From positions 137,568 through 158,004 of the forward strand of contig BFEA01000704.1 of assembly GCA_003427395.1 (NCBI GenBank): a DNA stretch of 20,437 nucleotides, written 5' to 3'. The notes below the pieces were generated by a model that saw only the letters and a program-made list of their open reading frames with translations, was not told where the DNA came from and searched no databases. The stretch is from Chara braunii (lineage: Eukaryota; Streptophyta; Charophyceae; Charales; Characeae). Position 1 is the stretch's first letter, and each line of letters begins with the position of its first letter. The position numbers and the translations under genes were made by a program. Below, in pieces: positions 7,460 through 16,460 of the stretch.

Positions 7460-8115
7460 TATTTTCATAAGTTTTGATGGTCTGGTTGCTCTGACTTGTT
7501 AGGGATGTATATGTTTGTTTTTCAGGGACAAAGCAGATTTCCATAAGTTTGGATGGTTTGGTTGCCTTGTTTTATTTGGGGTTTCTCATGTTTATTGATT
7601 TATGAAAGAAGGAGTTGACCAATTGCTCCATAAGTTTGGATGAATCTAACTTCCTCTTGTTTATTATGAGAGAAGATTAGGAAAAGGGTTGGACAAGTTC
7701 CATAAGTTTGGATGGTCTGGTCTGGAGCTACGCACATGCTGGAACTAGAAGGGTAAATTTGTCTATACCTTTATACTATTTAACTTACGAACAGGCTAAG
7801 CAAACATTTTTCCATAAGTTCAGATGGTCTGACTATAGCTTATCACAAACTGAAGAGAGTACTAATTAAAAATTAAACTGGTGGTAAGAAGGGGCAGGTT
7901 AAACCTTGTTTCTGAGTTGAACAATTTAGTCGTATGCTGCCTTAAAAGATTCAGTGCAGACAATTATATATAACTTGGATATTTTAAACAGTCTAAGGCG
8001 ACTAGGTTGGACAACCTAGTTACATGTCCAAGGAAGAGTAAATTGTAGTGCTCTGTGTTTGTGTATATTCAATGGCTAGGCTAAACATGTTTCCATAAGT
8101 TTTGATGGTCTAGCT
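7460..8115 (+). repeat. Hairpin array, loop CCATAAGTTTGGATGGTCTGG type (unit 1)
   Basis: Core copies begin at 7466, 7541, 7628, 7700, 7812 and 8093, with a degenerate one at 7405. Each carries CATAAGTT followed by a GATGGTCTGG-like 3' arm. The 5' partner varies: GACCAT (7451-7456) with ATGGTC; GGAC with GTCT at 7700; CAGGCTA with TGGTCTG at 7812; GGCTAGGCTA with TGGTCTAGCT at 8093 (10 pairs, three of them G.T). Inside the large gap before the last copy lies a perfect inverted repeat, ACTAGGTTG/CAACCTAGT (8001-8020). The family is the same as at 16461-17325, but with a longer internal loop. Confidence 0.8.
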
Positions 8116-8295
8116 TTACGCCCTGTGTAAGCTGGGTATAAAGGACAAATCATTGAAAGACTATGAATTATTGTTTGACAAGGTTTAACCTTGGGGCATG
8201 TGAGGGTACTTACCATTGTGGTTTGGCCTTACATGTAGCTGAGTGACATCTCTACTTAGTCGGAGTTTCAGTTTGACAGGTAGTTGCTTAAGTTG
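8116..8295. other. Short spacer
   Basis: Nothing recognised. It joins the ATAAGTT array to the 55 bp duplication. Confidence 0.4.
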
Positions 8296-8407
8296 TTCGC
8301 CACGATTTAGAGCTATAAGAATTAGTTCAATTTCTACATTTTCTTAGCTAACTGTGGCGAATTAGAGCTATAAGAGATAGTTTAATTTCTGCATTTTCTT
8401 AGCTAAC
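8296..8407. repeat. 55 bp tandem duplication with an 8 bp inverted repeat
   Basis: Two 50 bp copies (8303-8352 and 8358-8407) share CGA.TTAGAGCTATAAGA, TTTCT.CATT and TTCTTAGCTAAC. TTCGCCAC (8296-8303) is the exact reverse complement of GTGGCGAA (8354-8361), so the first copy lies in the loop of a hairpin. A short poly-T follows. Confidence 0.8.
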
Positions 8408-8459
8408 TTTTTTTTTACTTAGATCAATTCTCGCATTTTTGTGGATCATTTGTTATACT

Positions 8460-9035
8460 TGGTTTTATATAAATTTTGGAAGGGTACTTCTCGTACGGGA
8501 AGTGCTGCCGAAATTTCTACAAAACGAAGGAGTTAGTCAAATCTGACTTTCAAAGATGTAACTTTTCGTCTAAGTTATATATTTGACTTAGTAAAAATAT
8601 AAAAAATATTTTTTTCTTGGGGAAGTGTTGCCGGAACTTTTGCTAATCCAGGGAGTTAGACAAAATTTGACTTTAAAAAGTCAAGATTGTTTCAGATTCA
8701 GTATTTAGCTTTGTATAAATTTTGAAAAGCTACTTCTCCTATGAGAAGCACTGCCGAAATTTCGACAAATCTGATGAGTTAGTTAAATTTTTTCTTGATA
8801 GAACTCAAGTCTTATGTTTGAATTCATATATGAGTCAGTATAAATATGAAAATTCTACTTTTCTAAAGCAAATGCTGCTCAAATTTTTACTAGTTCAGGG
8901 AGTTAGACAAAATTTGACTTTCTAGAGTGAATACTTATTTCAGTTTTCATATTCGAGCGAGTATAAATTTTGAAAAGACACTTTTCCTACGGGAAGCGCT
9001 GCCGAAATTTTCTTAATTTAAAGGAGATAGATCCA
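8460..9035 (+). repeat. Five-unit tandem array, period 123-124 bp
   Basis: GCTGCCG or its variant falls at 8504, 8627, 8750, 8874 and 8998, an almost exact period. Each unit runs TATAAATTTTGAAAAG, then a hairpin, GCTGCCGAAATTT, a GGAGTTAG.CAAA segment and a T-rich part. Hairpin arms vary: ACTTCTC/GGGAAGT around GTAC (8486-8503), CTTCTC/GAGAAG around CTAT (8733-8748), CTTTTC/GGGAAG around CTAC (8981-8996). The T.G pairs favour the plus strand. Two units lie inverted at 5490-5650. Short frames through it have no domain. Confidence 0.9.
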
Positions 9036-9440
9036 TCCTGTATAAGGGAGGTTTTGTTATATGTCTACCTTTTCTTGGACACTGACTTAGAGGTAGGCTT
9101 AGACTTTGTTATTAGAAAAATCTTGAGTGAGAATGTGTTATGGAGATTCATTTTCCATACACTGATAGTCTAGTCTTGGGAATTGGTCTGTCTTGTGTTA
9201 CAAGTTCATTTAATCGTTTCGATTAAGGATTTGGATTAGATCCATCCCGATCTCAAAAAAATCATCTTCTGTTATCACTGATAATGATAACAGGTCGGTT
9301 GGTTGATTGTCGATTCGTCGGCTTATGATACAATTTTTTTTGCACCTGTACCTCAACTTGATGCCTTAGCCCTAAGATTTATTATGTTTCCTTGAAGGTT
9401 TTTACCAGACTTCTTTTAATGGTTATTATAAAGAACTTAT
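8930..9440 (+). repeat. Right arm of the large diverged inverted repeat
   Basis: Counterpart of 5100-5660 on the opposite strand. Outside the array come CTGTTATCA/TGATAACAG (9269-9293), GGTCGGTTG, GATTCGTCGG, CTCAACTTGA, CTTGAAGGTTT, CCAGACTT and AATGGTTATT. I could not follow the similarity with confidence beyond about 9440. Confidence 0.65.
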
Positions 9441-9834
9441 GAGATTTTATGAAAAATTGGATAATGGACGGGGTTTGAGTGTGTGAGGCGCGGTGAGTTA
9501 CATGGAACAGTAAAGTTTACCACATTGGTGTATCGCAATATGACTCTCGTATGTGCCTTTGTTTTATGCAGGTTAGTCTTTTTCTTAGCCTATGTACAAA
9601 CCTTACTTTGGAGGCAGTGAGAATGACAATCATGTGTCACACGATCTGCGTACCTGATGGGTTTATCTTCCCCTTTTTATTTTATCCCGGGCTCTAATTT
9701 GATATGAATTTTTAGATGTTTGTTTATTTATTGAGTGATTTTGCTTGTTAATTTTTTGGTTCGACGTTGAAGTCAGTGACAGTCGTCAAAGTAAACCCCC
9801 TGATATTTCTTAAAACCCTGGATGATGGAGCTTG
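9441..9834. other. Gene-free stretch between the inverted repeat and a folded segment
   Basis: T-rich sequence with no gene, RNA or clear repeat that I can support. Confidence 0.45.
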
Positions 9835-9877
9835 CCTCCAAGGCCAGGAGAGCTAACTGTCACCACAGGCATGAACC

Positions 9878-9940
9878 TGCGTACCACCCACTCTCTGCAG
9901 GGTGCAGAAGAGGGTGTGGTTCTCAACCGCCTAGGCGGTT
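9878..9940. repeat. Long imperfect hairpin followed by a 16 bp perfect palindrome
   Basis: ACCACCCACTCTCTGCA and the segment TGCAG, AAGAG, GGTGTGGT (about 9880-9920) pair over about 15 positions around GGG, with two mismatches and one bulge. Immediately after is AACCGCCTAGGCGGTT (9925-9940), a perfect palindrome with no loop. It lies about 170 bp before block A of unit 2. The short frame 9822-10004 crosses it but looks incidental. Confidence 0.75.
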
Positions 9941-10108
9941 GTCTAGCGTCGAGAGATTGACCCCTCAAAGCACGTGTCAACCAACGCTTGAGTGTCGAAC
10001 ATGACTCTCGAGATCTTCGAGGACCACGTGATTATGAGTACTACAAAGTACATCATCATTGTGACTGCTTGCATTGCTAGTTGATATGAGAAAAACGTTG
10101 CGTCTACG

Positions 10109-10395
10109 TGGTGTCGAGCGCATGGGTCCCGCACAGGGCGGGACCCTCCCGACCTCGTCACACAGGAGTTGGTCATTATCTCGATACTTAAATGAAGCTT
10201 TCGTGGCTGCTCCGACCGAGTGCGCCAACCATACCTCTCGCGAGCCTCTACGACAGGATAGGGTCAACGCGATGTACAACTTACCTCCACCTGTAGGAGT
10301 TGTCACCTCCCTTCAGTGGGCGTATCCCCGTCGAGTTACCAGTCCACTGTACGAAAACTAATTTGTTGCAATCGCAGAGGTGGGTCAGCCGATGG
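10109..10395 (+). repeat. Block A of unit 2, first copy
   Basis: It repeats 3787-4050: GGTGTCGAGCGCATGGGTCC, CCGAGTGCGCCA, CCTCTCGCGAGCC, CTACGACAGGATAGGGTC, ACCTCCACCTG, GTGGGCGTATCC and GCAGAGGTGG. The opening hairpin has perfect 9 bp arms here, GGGTCCCGC (10124-10132) and GCGGGACCC (10138-10146). The copy stops where the second begins, so the tail seen in unit 1 is present only once. Confidence 0.8.
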
Positions 10396-10800
10396 CGTTG
10401 TCGCGCGCGGCGGTCCCACACCCAGACACAAGTAAGTTTGTGTCGGACCTCACGATCGTGTCACGCAGGAGTATTTTTTGTCACCTACTCGAAACACCAC
10501 TCCGACCGTGCACGCGTGCTATACCTCTCACGACTCCCTACAAGAGGTTAGGGATTTTGCGAGGTACAACATACCTCCACCTGCGGGACCTGTCACCATC
10601 TCTTAGGTGGGCGTATCCCTGCTGAGCTACTGACCCACGTACGAAGGCTTTTACATGCAATCGCAGAGGTAGGACAACCAAGGGCGTTTTCTCGATCGTC
10701 GTAGCATAGGTATACGCGCAGTAGAGCGCCTTAAGAATGACTCGTATACACGTCGGACATCGGGGCGTTGATCTCCCGAACCGACTTACAAATCAGGTCG
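10396..10800 (+). repeat. Block A of unit 2, second tandem copy with tail
   Basis: It holds GGTCCCACAC, GTCACGCAGGA, TCCGACCGTGC, ACCTCTCACGA, ACCTCCACCTG, GTGGGCGTATCC, GCAGAGGTAGG and the tail TAGCATAGGTATACGCG, which matches TAGCATAGTGGGTATGCGTG in unit 1. Its opening hairpin is rebuilt from other bases: GGTCC (10412-10416) with GGACC (10445-10449), and inside it GACACAA (10425-10431) with TTGTGTC (10438-10444). Confidence 0.75.
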
Positions 10801-11339
10801 ACTCGACTGACGAACGTTCGCGCATATTACGCTTTGACTATAAATAGTTTCATAGGTATGACTCATAGCCTATCCCATTTTCAAAGCAGGATCCCTCTCG
10901 ATACTTAAATTATCAGGGGTTGCGCATAAAACACATATCCATCCTACCTAGTGATTAAGTCCATTCGACATATCTCTTTTGAAACCCTTTAACCAGAGCA
11001 TACATACATGTGAAAGTGAGATAAGGCTGAGTAATTAGGCGAGGAGATGTCACATACACATTGCACATTCACAAGAACAGTCTGAATTCATCAAAGAAAA
11101 ACATAGGTCATTGACCTTTCAAACAATGTAGATGAAATGAACATGAAATGAATAAGGCTCGTAGCCTTAGCAATAATCCTAATCTTCCTAACAATCAGGA
11201 AAAACACAAGGTTGGGTACTCAAAGCGAGTGTATAAAATCGCTCGTTGACGAAATGTCTGGATCAAGGCCCAGGATAGTGTAAGTGTCTCAATGGGTTAC
11301 CGTGAATAGCATATGGCTGGTCGTTTTACTGACCTGCAG
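10801..11339. other. Gene-free stretch with nested palindrome
   Basis: The only structure I support is ATAGG/CCTAT enclosing TATGA/TCATA (10852-10873), about 10 bp with one bulge. AGGTCA/TGACCT around T occurs near 11106. No gene is visible. Confidence 0.5.
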
Positions 11340-11615
11340 ACAAGAGTCAATCACATTACACAATCCTAGCAGAGTCAACCATTCATTCACTTTTACACAC
11401 ACCACACTTACGCTTCCAATCCCTTTAACCAGACATTCCCTTTTCGACTTAGTCATTCAAGGACCTCTTTGACCAAACACAGACTCTTTAGACGAATGAC
11501 CCGAAACGGAAATGTCATTTAGTGCAAAGGTTGATGCAAAGTGTGGGTGTCGAGGGTGAATGAGGGTTGAGTTGGATAACCAACCTGTTACCATAAGGCA
11601 ACATCATGTAGTCTT
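11340..11615 (+). repeat. Block L of unit 2
   Basis: Partial match to 4960-5290: ACAATCC, GTCAACC, CCAGAC-like C/T-rich sequence, GACCTCT, GGGTGTCGAGGGTGAATG, GGGTTGAGT, then CCAACCTGTTA. The inverted-repeat palindrome of unit 1 is reduced here to CTGTTACCATAAGGCAACA. The alignment is loose and made by eye. Confidence 0.4.
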
Positions 11616-12500
11616 GTATAGACTCATAATGAGTCTTCTTCATCAACGCGCACTGTGAACTCAACAGCAGTATCAACAACAATAAAAAAATCGTAAACAT
11701 CTATAGTAGTAATATCTCCTAGCTCCATCAGACTGGACTTAGCAGCCCTTCCTTAATGGCGGTCATAATCAGCAGGAGCAAAATTAGTAGTTTCTCTAAA
11801 CGACGAGCTCGGTCACCACAATGCAAACCCGAACTTTCCTCCACAGCGGCGTCATGTGATCAGACCATGGTTAAAGTGCTACTCTATCCTAACTTTGAAT
11901 CAACAAACACCTTGTTGATGTCATCTGCAACACCCAAGGCACATGCAAGCACCGACCATGCAGACCACCGTTGCAGCACATGGGAACGCGACTCGCACCT
12001 GCTGACCACCGTTCGTCAGATATCAGGTAGATAAGGAATGAATCTTCCACGAGACCACAAGAAGGTCCACTTCATACTCCGAGAAATGAATCTCTCACTA
12101 AAACACAGGGAAAAACACTATGACCACCACGAAGGGGGCGAACCCGGCAGCCTGCTGACAAGCACAGAGGTAAGCATCTCGACAGTGGACACGAAGGAGA
12201 GTGCTTCGGATGGGGCTGCAAGTACCACAATATGTACCACTATTGCATAGACGAAGACGAGCCCGATGCCGAACGTGATGATACTCGGCGAATTTAGGAC
12301 CTTAGTTGCACGCCTATGATCAAAATTATGATGACAACTTCGAGGCTTGTATGACTACGATCAAACACTATTGGTTGTAATGAAGACGACGACCTTTGTT
12401 GCAACAACTCGACCATGGCTCCTTATATAAGTGCAGAAAGGTATGCGATAATGCATCCGCCTATGCTTTTGGAGAAAAATCACGTACGACCATGACAAAA
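11616..12500. other. Gene-free stretch, part of the insert unique to unit 2
   Basis: No counterpart in unit 1. Two adjoining short frames (11756-12034, 12038-12250) have no stops for 70-92 codons but no recognisable domain. A TATATAAG lies near 12424. I cannot support a gene. Confidence 0.45.
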
Positions 12501-12513
12501 ACAGTGAGAATAA

Positions 12514-12553
12514 ATGGCCACGCTCATTCTGCCTCACCAGTTCAGCTTGCCAG
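12514..12553 (+). other. Possible short exon ending in a splice donor
   Basis: ATGGCC (from 12514) opens 13 codons that end at CCAG|GTGAGT (GT at 12554), a near-consensus 5' splice site. The sequence before the donor, CACCAGTTCAGCTTGCCAG, recurs as CACCACCAGTTTGCCAG before a second consensus donor, GTAAGT, at 12906. The downstream acceptor was not identified. It is either a pair of repeated donor-bearing segments or chance. Confidence 0.2.
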
Positions 12554-12754
12554 GTGAGTGCTCTTTCTGCCATTTTCCTCAATGTTCAGCTCTTTCTCTG
12601 CTCGCAAATCTCTTTCCTTATATCTTTCCACTCCCTCAATCTCTCTCTTGCTTATAAGGGTGATGCAGGCAGTGCACTTCGTCTCCAGCCTATAAACGTA
12701 TCTCCCCTTTAATATGACTAGATCCGGTCGAAGTTATTGTAGCTACAAGCAGTT

Positions 12755-12810
12755 GTGGGCCAAATTGTACTACTCACCAATCGTGCTAAGTGAGAATGGA
12801 TCTGGAACTA
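12755..12810 (+). repeat. First half of a repeat shared with 20041-20093
   Basis: TGGGCC, TACTCACCAAT.GTGC and TGAG.ATG.ATCT match the segment near the right end. The second half of that segment is found 265 bp further on here (13073-13112), so this copy seems to be interrupted by 12811-13072. A short frame reads YSPIV..NE in both places, which I take as repeat identity. Confidence 0.55.
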
Positions 12811-13072
12811 AAGTACAAGCACATACAAGCGCAACTAGCCCGCCGTTGCGCTCTGCTGCTCAGCGTTGTGGCTCGAAAGTCTATCCCGCACCACCAGTTT
12901 GCCAGGTAAGTCGTCTCATTCCCCTTCGTTCATGTGGGCATACTACTCCCTTAGTCGCATCTGGCAACCACGACTGACAATGTCCTTATGATAGCAATGA
13001 AAGAGGAGATGACCAGCGGGGTGCAAGATCTCCAAACAACCTCCCCCTCCGAATGTTTAAAATGACTCTGTA

Positions 13073-13112
13073 TCTTTTGCTAGAATATGGAAAGATACAT
13101 TGCCATATTGAG
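13073..13112 (+). repeat. Second half of the interrupted repeat, with hairpin
   Basis: TGCTAGA, ATGGAAAGAT and GCCAT match 20090-20128. Here the arms are perfect, AATATGG (13084-13090) and CCATATT (13103-13109). In the right-hand copy only ATGG/CCAT is kept. Confidence 0.6.
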
Positions 13113-13241
13113 CCTCTCTTCTTACACAACACCGCCACGCAGCCCCTTTCTTTTGCACCGACTGACCTACTCCACTATCCCCAAAACTAACATCGCCATT
13201 CAACTCACAATGGCTCAAAACATTGGAAACAAGTCTTCATT

Positions 13242-13267
13242 CGCCCGTTTCCATTGAGGAACGGGCG
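13242..13267. repeat. GC-rich inverted repeat
   Basis: CGCCCGTT, a bulged T and CC pair with GGAACGGGCG around ATTGA, giving 10 pairs. No gene ends beside it, so I do not call a terminator. Confidence 0.8.
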
Positions 13268-13704
13268 TGAAGCATCCTCTTCCTCCTCACCATACCCGTT
13301 CTTTCATCTTCGCCAGCTCTATGTGCACTTTATTTCTCTTCTATCTCCCTTTCTACTAACTTTCTGCTATAACTGACTTCACAACGGGGTTCGCCTGACC
13401 CCAAAACCCTGGATTAACGTTTTTCCCCGCTCGTTTCTGATGACGAATGAGGAAGTTGCAACTCCACCCTTCCGCCATGTTTGTCCTCCCGTCTGCTTCG
13501 CCATTTCAATCTCCAAATGCATCCGGCACAACTTCGCCTTGAGGTTCATTCGTCTTTCTCGTCTTTCGCTTCCCAGTCAATGCCCATTTTGCGCCAACCT
13601 AGACACCACAAGAAGGGGCCGACCGATACAGACAATAGGACAGTTGCCATTGAAGTCGAAATCCGTTGAGCATTGTATTACATCTTCCCTGCCAAGCCGG
13701 TCCT

Positions 13705-13727
13705 CCCCCCCCCCCNCTCCCCCCCCC
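13705..13727. repeat. Poly-C tract containing an undetermined base
   Basis: A C-run interrupted by N at 13716 and one T. The length is likely unreliable. The frame crossing it (13440-13808) contains an unknown residue and is not supported as a gene. Confidence 0.9.
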
Positions 13728-14586
13728 GACAGCAGTGGTGCCAACGCATGCGCTCTATACTTTGGTCGTTATGGTGATCCAGATGCCGTATTGAGTAGGA
13801 GGGCGTAGGGCATGCCGCAGGGCCTACAGCGTGGGTTGTGAGACGGGTCTCGGTGCATATCTTGGTGGTGGTAACAAGTACTCCCACGTATCCACAAGGC
13901 CACAGTGCAGTTGTCCCTTGACCCACTGTGCCCAACAATGAGCTCCTACTGTTCGGGTCCCAACGGCATGCTCACTCCCAACTTCCTCTCAACAGCCAGC
14001 AGGACCGGGCATGCTCACACTCAACCTCTTTCAACAAATTGTGTTTGGCGGACGCTACACCCTCGGAAGGCCCACACCAACCATGTTCCTTCCGCCTCGC
14101 GGACTAAATCACTCACTGACTCGCACGCACGTTGAACTTCTTGATCCGTCTTTCAAGACAGGCGGAATAAAGGAATTTCACGGACATCCCGAATATGCAG
14201 GGACCTGCACATCTTCGCAAAAAAAAGGCATTTGCTCAAGGTCTTTGACTGTTGTGACGGCCACTCATACCCGACAATGCAGTAACCAATTATGGCCCGT
14301 CGGACCCGACGTCGGTCTTGAAAGCGATCTTTGAGTCAAAGGCATTAAAAAAAAAAAACATAGAGAAAATAAAAATAAAAGCGAGAAAACGCAAAAAAGG
14401 TAAAGGGTCGAGGGGCCGCGCATTCTCCTGGTCTGCGACACCTCGTGCACCTAGGCCGCGCATGGTTGCACCTCACCGTAGATACCCCACGAGCGCCGCT
14501 CACCCGTACGAGGACCTGAGTTTCCTTCCACATGCGCGCCATTAAATGGACGAGGATACACTGGTGTAACTTGCATAAAATATGTC
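13728..14586. other. Gene-free stretch, part of the insert unique to unit 2
   Basis: Several overlapping frames of 75-107 codons occur on both strands (for example 14011-14334), none with a recognisable domain or signal. An A-rich tract at about 14346-14400 could be a decayed retroposon tail. I see no RNA gene. Confidence 0.45.
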
Positions 14587-14619
14587 AAATACCCTTGTAA
14601 GGGTATTTAAGGGTATTTG
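14586..14619. repeat. 10-11 bp inverted repeat with a duplicated right arm
   Basis: AAATACCCTT (14587-14596) faces AAGGGTATTT (14599-14608) around GT, and the right arm is immediately repeated (14609-14618). The second copy with its following G pairs over 11 bp with 14586-14596, so two alternative hairpins are possible. Confidence 0.9.
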
Positions 14620-15299
14620 GAACAACACCGCCTATTGTGCCTCCTTGATTTCGCTTGAACTTGCTCGCGTTATTAGTCGGATACATTCAGAAGTTGGCGG
14701 CGTACCTTATCGTGAACTAGTGGGAAGATTCATTCTCATTTTCCATATCTGGAGAGTAGTGGAGTGAGACTTTTTATTTGCCTACACCGAGATCATCGCT
14801 TTGACGGGAGCGGTACTCGCCCATCACAGTCTTCATCCTTTTGGAGACCGATTGTCTTCTCTGATAATCTCCACTAGTTGTTCCCCTTCCACAAACGAAA
14901 CCATCAAGTTGTTCCAGAACGTCGCACTGATCTTAGTGGTGGTCTCAGTAGTGCTTATCCTGGCTATCGTTGCCACCAGTCGAATCCAACCAACCAGTAC
15001 GACGAGGTACGGGCCTGTTAGGGGAGTGCAAAGAAAAAGGGGGGGAAGAGGAGGAAGAACTCACTCTCGTTTAGCAAAGGAGTTGCAGGTAGTCGGGGAA
15101 TGCATCAGCGGGCGGCATGGGCATGCACCTGCCCGCATTTAGCAAACGTTTTATTCTCAAGTTGTACATGAGACAATATTACCACTGCGCAAGACTAACG
15201 TGTTGTTCGAAGTCGCGCTACCCCTTGGATTGTCGTGTTGGGTTTGTTGTGTTTGTGGAGTGCACTTACTGTGTATCTTGCTGGGCCCGTTTCTATGCT
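14620..15299. other. Gene-free stretch; one frame with a hydrophobic segment
   Basis: A 113-codon frame (14801-15142) contains one hydrophobic run, VALILVVVSVVLILAIVAT (about residues 41-59), followed by a basic Arg/Gly-rich part. A single membrane-like segment in an isolated frame can arise by chance. No homologue is recognised and no upstream signal is visible, so I do not call a gene. Confidence 0.3.
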
Positions 15300-15385
15300 G
15301 TTGTTGCGCATTGGCTGCACATCGTCATGTTGTTGCGCATTGGTTGCACCTTGTTGTGTTGTTGCGCTTTCGATGCTGCGTTTGC
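15300..15385 (+). repeat. 29 bp minisatellite, three copies
   Basis: GTTGTTGCGC begins at 15300, 15329 and 15358, an exact 29 bp period. The first two copies share GTTGTTGCGCATTGG and TGCAC; the third diverges after GCGCTTT. The Leu/Cys-rich frames here reflect TTG/TGT codons of the repeat. Confidence 0.85.
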
Positions 15386-15394
15386 TATATAAAG
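15386..15394 (+). promoter_or_regulatory. TATA-box-like TATATAAAG
   Basis: TATATAAAG directly follows the 29 bp minisatellite and lies about 300 bp before block C of unit 2. The match to a TATA box is good, but such words are common and no start site is known. If unit 2 is transcribed on the plus strand, it is one candidate position. Confidence 0.2.
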
Positions 15395-15691
15395 TGCTAC
15401 ATTTTGCTACCTCACCGAGGTTGCTGCGGAAACACCGTTGCTGAATTTGTTGTGTGGTATGGTGGCTTATGGTTTTGGGCTTTATGCGCTAGTACAGTGT
15501 CTAGTAGCTGTTGCATGCGACTGTTGTGGACGTTATGTACTTGCTGAGCACGCACGTCGTACTTCACTATTGTTCTTCTCCTTTGCTATTAAGCCTCGAG
15601 GTGTATTTATTGTGTTCTACTACTACATATGGTTGATGTGTATACGGGCTGACAAAGTTTGACGAGCTTGCATCAGTTTCGAGTAGAGAAC
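15395..15691. other. Gene-free T/G-rich stretch before block C
   Basis: No gene is recognised. Short frames are Val/Leu/Cys rich. Confidence 0.4.
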
Positions 15692-16050
15692 AAGAGCGTG
15701 TTGTATTCGAACACGGTTCTTCGAGACCGTGTAGTAGCAGTTCAGTTTGAGATAACGACTCACGGAGAGGGGGGAGCATAGTCTGTAAAGGAATTATTAT
15801 TGCGACTTGAAGATTGTTAGAGAGCTGCTATCATATGTTTTGACTTCGGTTCGACCACCTCGTTGTGCGCTTAGGCGGCCATTGCAGGGTCCTCAGGTGA
15901 CTGAAGGTTTCAAGGCCCTCTCATGCGAGTCGATTGTATCTCTCTTGTATTTGAGAGTCTAAATGACCTCCTTCTGTCCTTCTTACTCCAAGTCTAATTT
16001 GAGGTTACGAGAGGAAGATGACAGATGGGATTGCAACCCGTAGAACCGCA
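15692..16050 (+). repeat. Block C of unit 2
   Basis: Matches 6769-7115: TCGAACACGGTTCTTC, TTGCGACTTG, GGCGGCCATTG, CTCTCATGCGAGTC, TCTCTTGTAT, CTTCTTACTC, GAGAGGAAGATG and GATTGCAACCCGTAGAACCGCAT. Here CACGGT/ACCGTG (about 15710-15730) forms a 6 bp stem where unit 1 has GAAC/GTTC, and CTCTC pairs with GAGAG near 15933-15958. Confidence 0.65.
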
Positions 16051-16321
16051 TCACGATTTTGTGGGGACTCTGCCCACCGATTGCGGCAGCTCTGCCGGAG
16101 ACCGAGCAGGGATCTGGGGGTAAGGAACATATAGGTATAATGATAATTTTACATATGTGATCCATCCCCTAAATTGTACTACTGTTTATCTGTGTGTTTA
16201 AAAGTATGAATAAAAAATCTTATTACTTTTGTTTGTTTTAATTTTATGACTCGATATGAAAGGTTAAATTAATAAGTATGTATGAGAATTCCGTTTTATT
16301 TAAGTGAATTCAAACAAAATA
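16051..16321. other. AT-rich spacer between blocks C and D
   Basis: It corresponds in position to 7136-7344 of unit 1 but the sequence is little conserved. Nothing else is seen. Confidence 0.4.
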
Positions 16322-16416
16322 AATGGGAGAAGGTGGGGAAAGGTTAGTTTTGCTTGTGTCTGACCGGGTCAACCAAAGGCTTAGTTCAATTTGAGTGCGT
16401 GGACTCAGTGCTATGT
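16322..16416 (+). repeat. Block D of unit 2
   Basis: Shares GGGAGAAGG, GTTTTGCTTG, TGACCGGGTCAACC and CAGTGCTATGTTTT with 7345-7432. It again directly precedes the hairpin array. Confidence 0.7.
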
Positions 16417-16460
16417 TTTTTTTTGTATGTTGAGTTGTTTGCTTGACTTTCAGAGGTTGG

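Noticed and set aside
8760-8790. Hammerhead ribozyme from CTGATGAG in the 123 bp array
   Set aside because: The matching GAAA core and flanking stems are not present, and the word is not conserved in the other units.
13242-13267. Rho-independent terminator
   Set aside because: The hairpin is strong, but there is no T-run and no gene upstream, and the window is eukaryotic.
14801-15142. 113-codon frame with one membrane-like segment
   Set aside because: A single hydrophobic run in an isolated frame without homologue, signal or splice evidence is not enough to call a gene.
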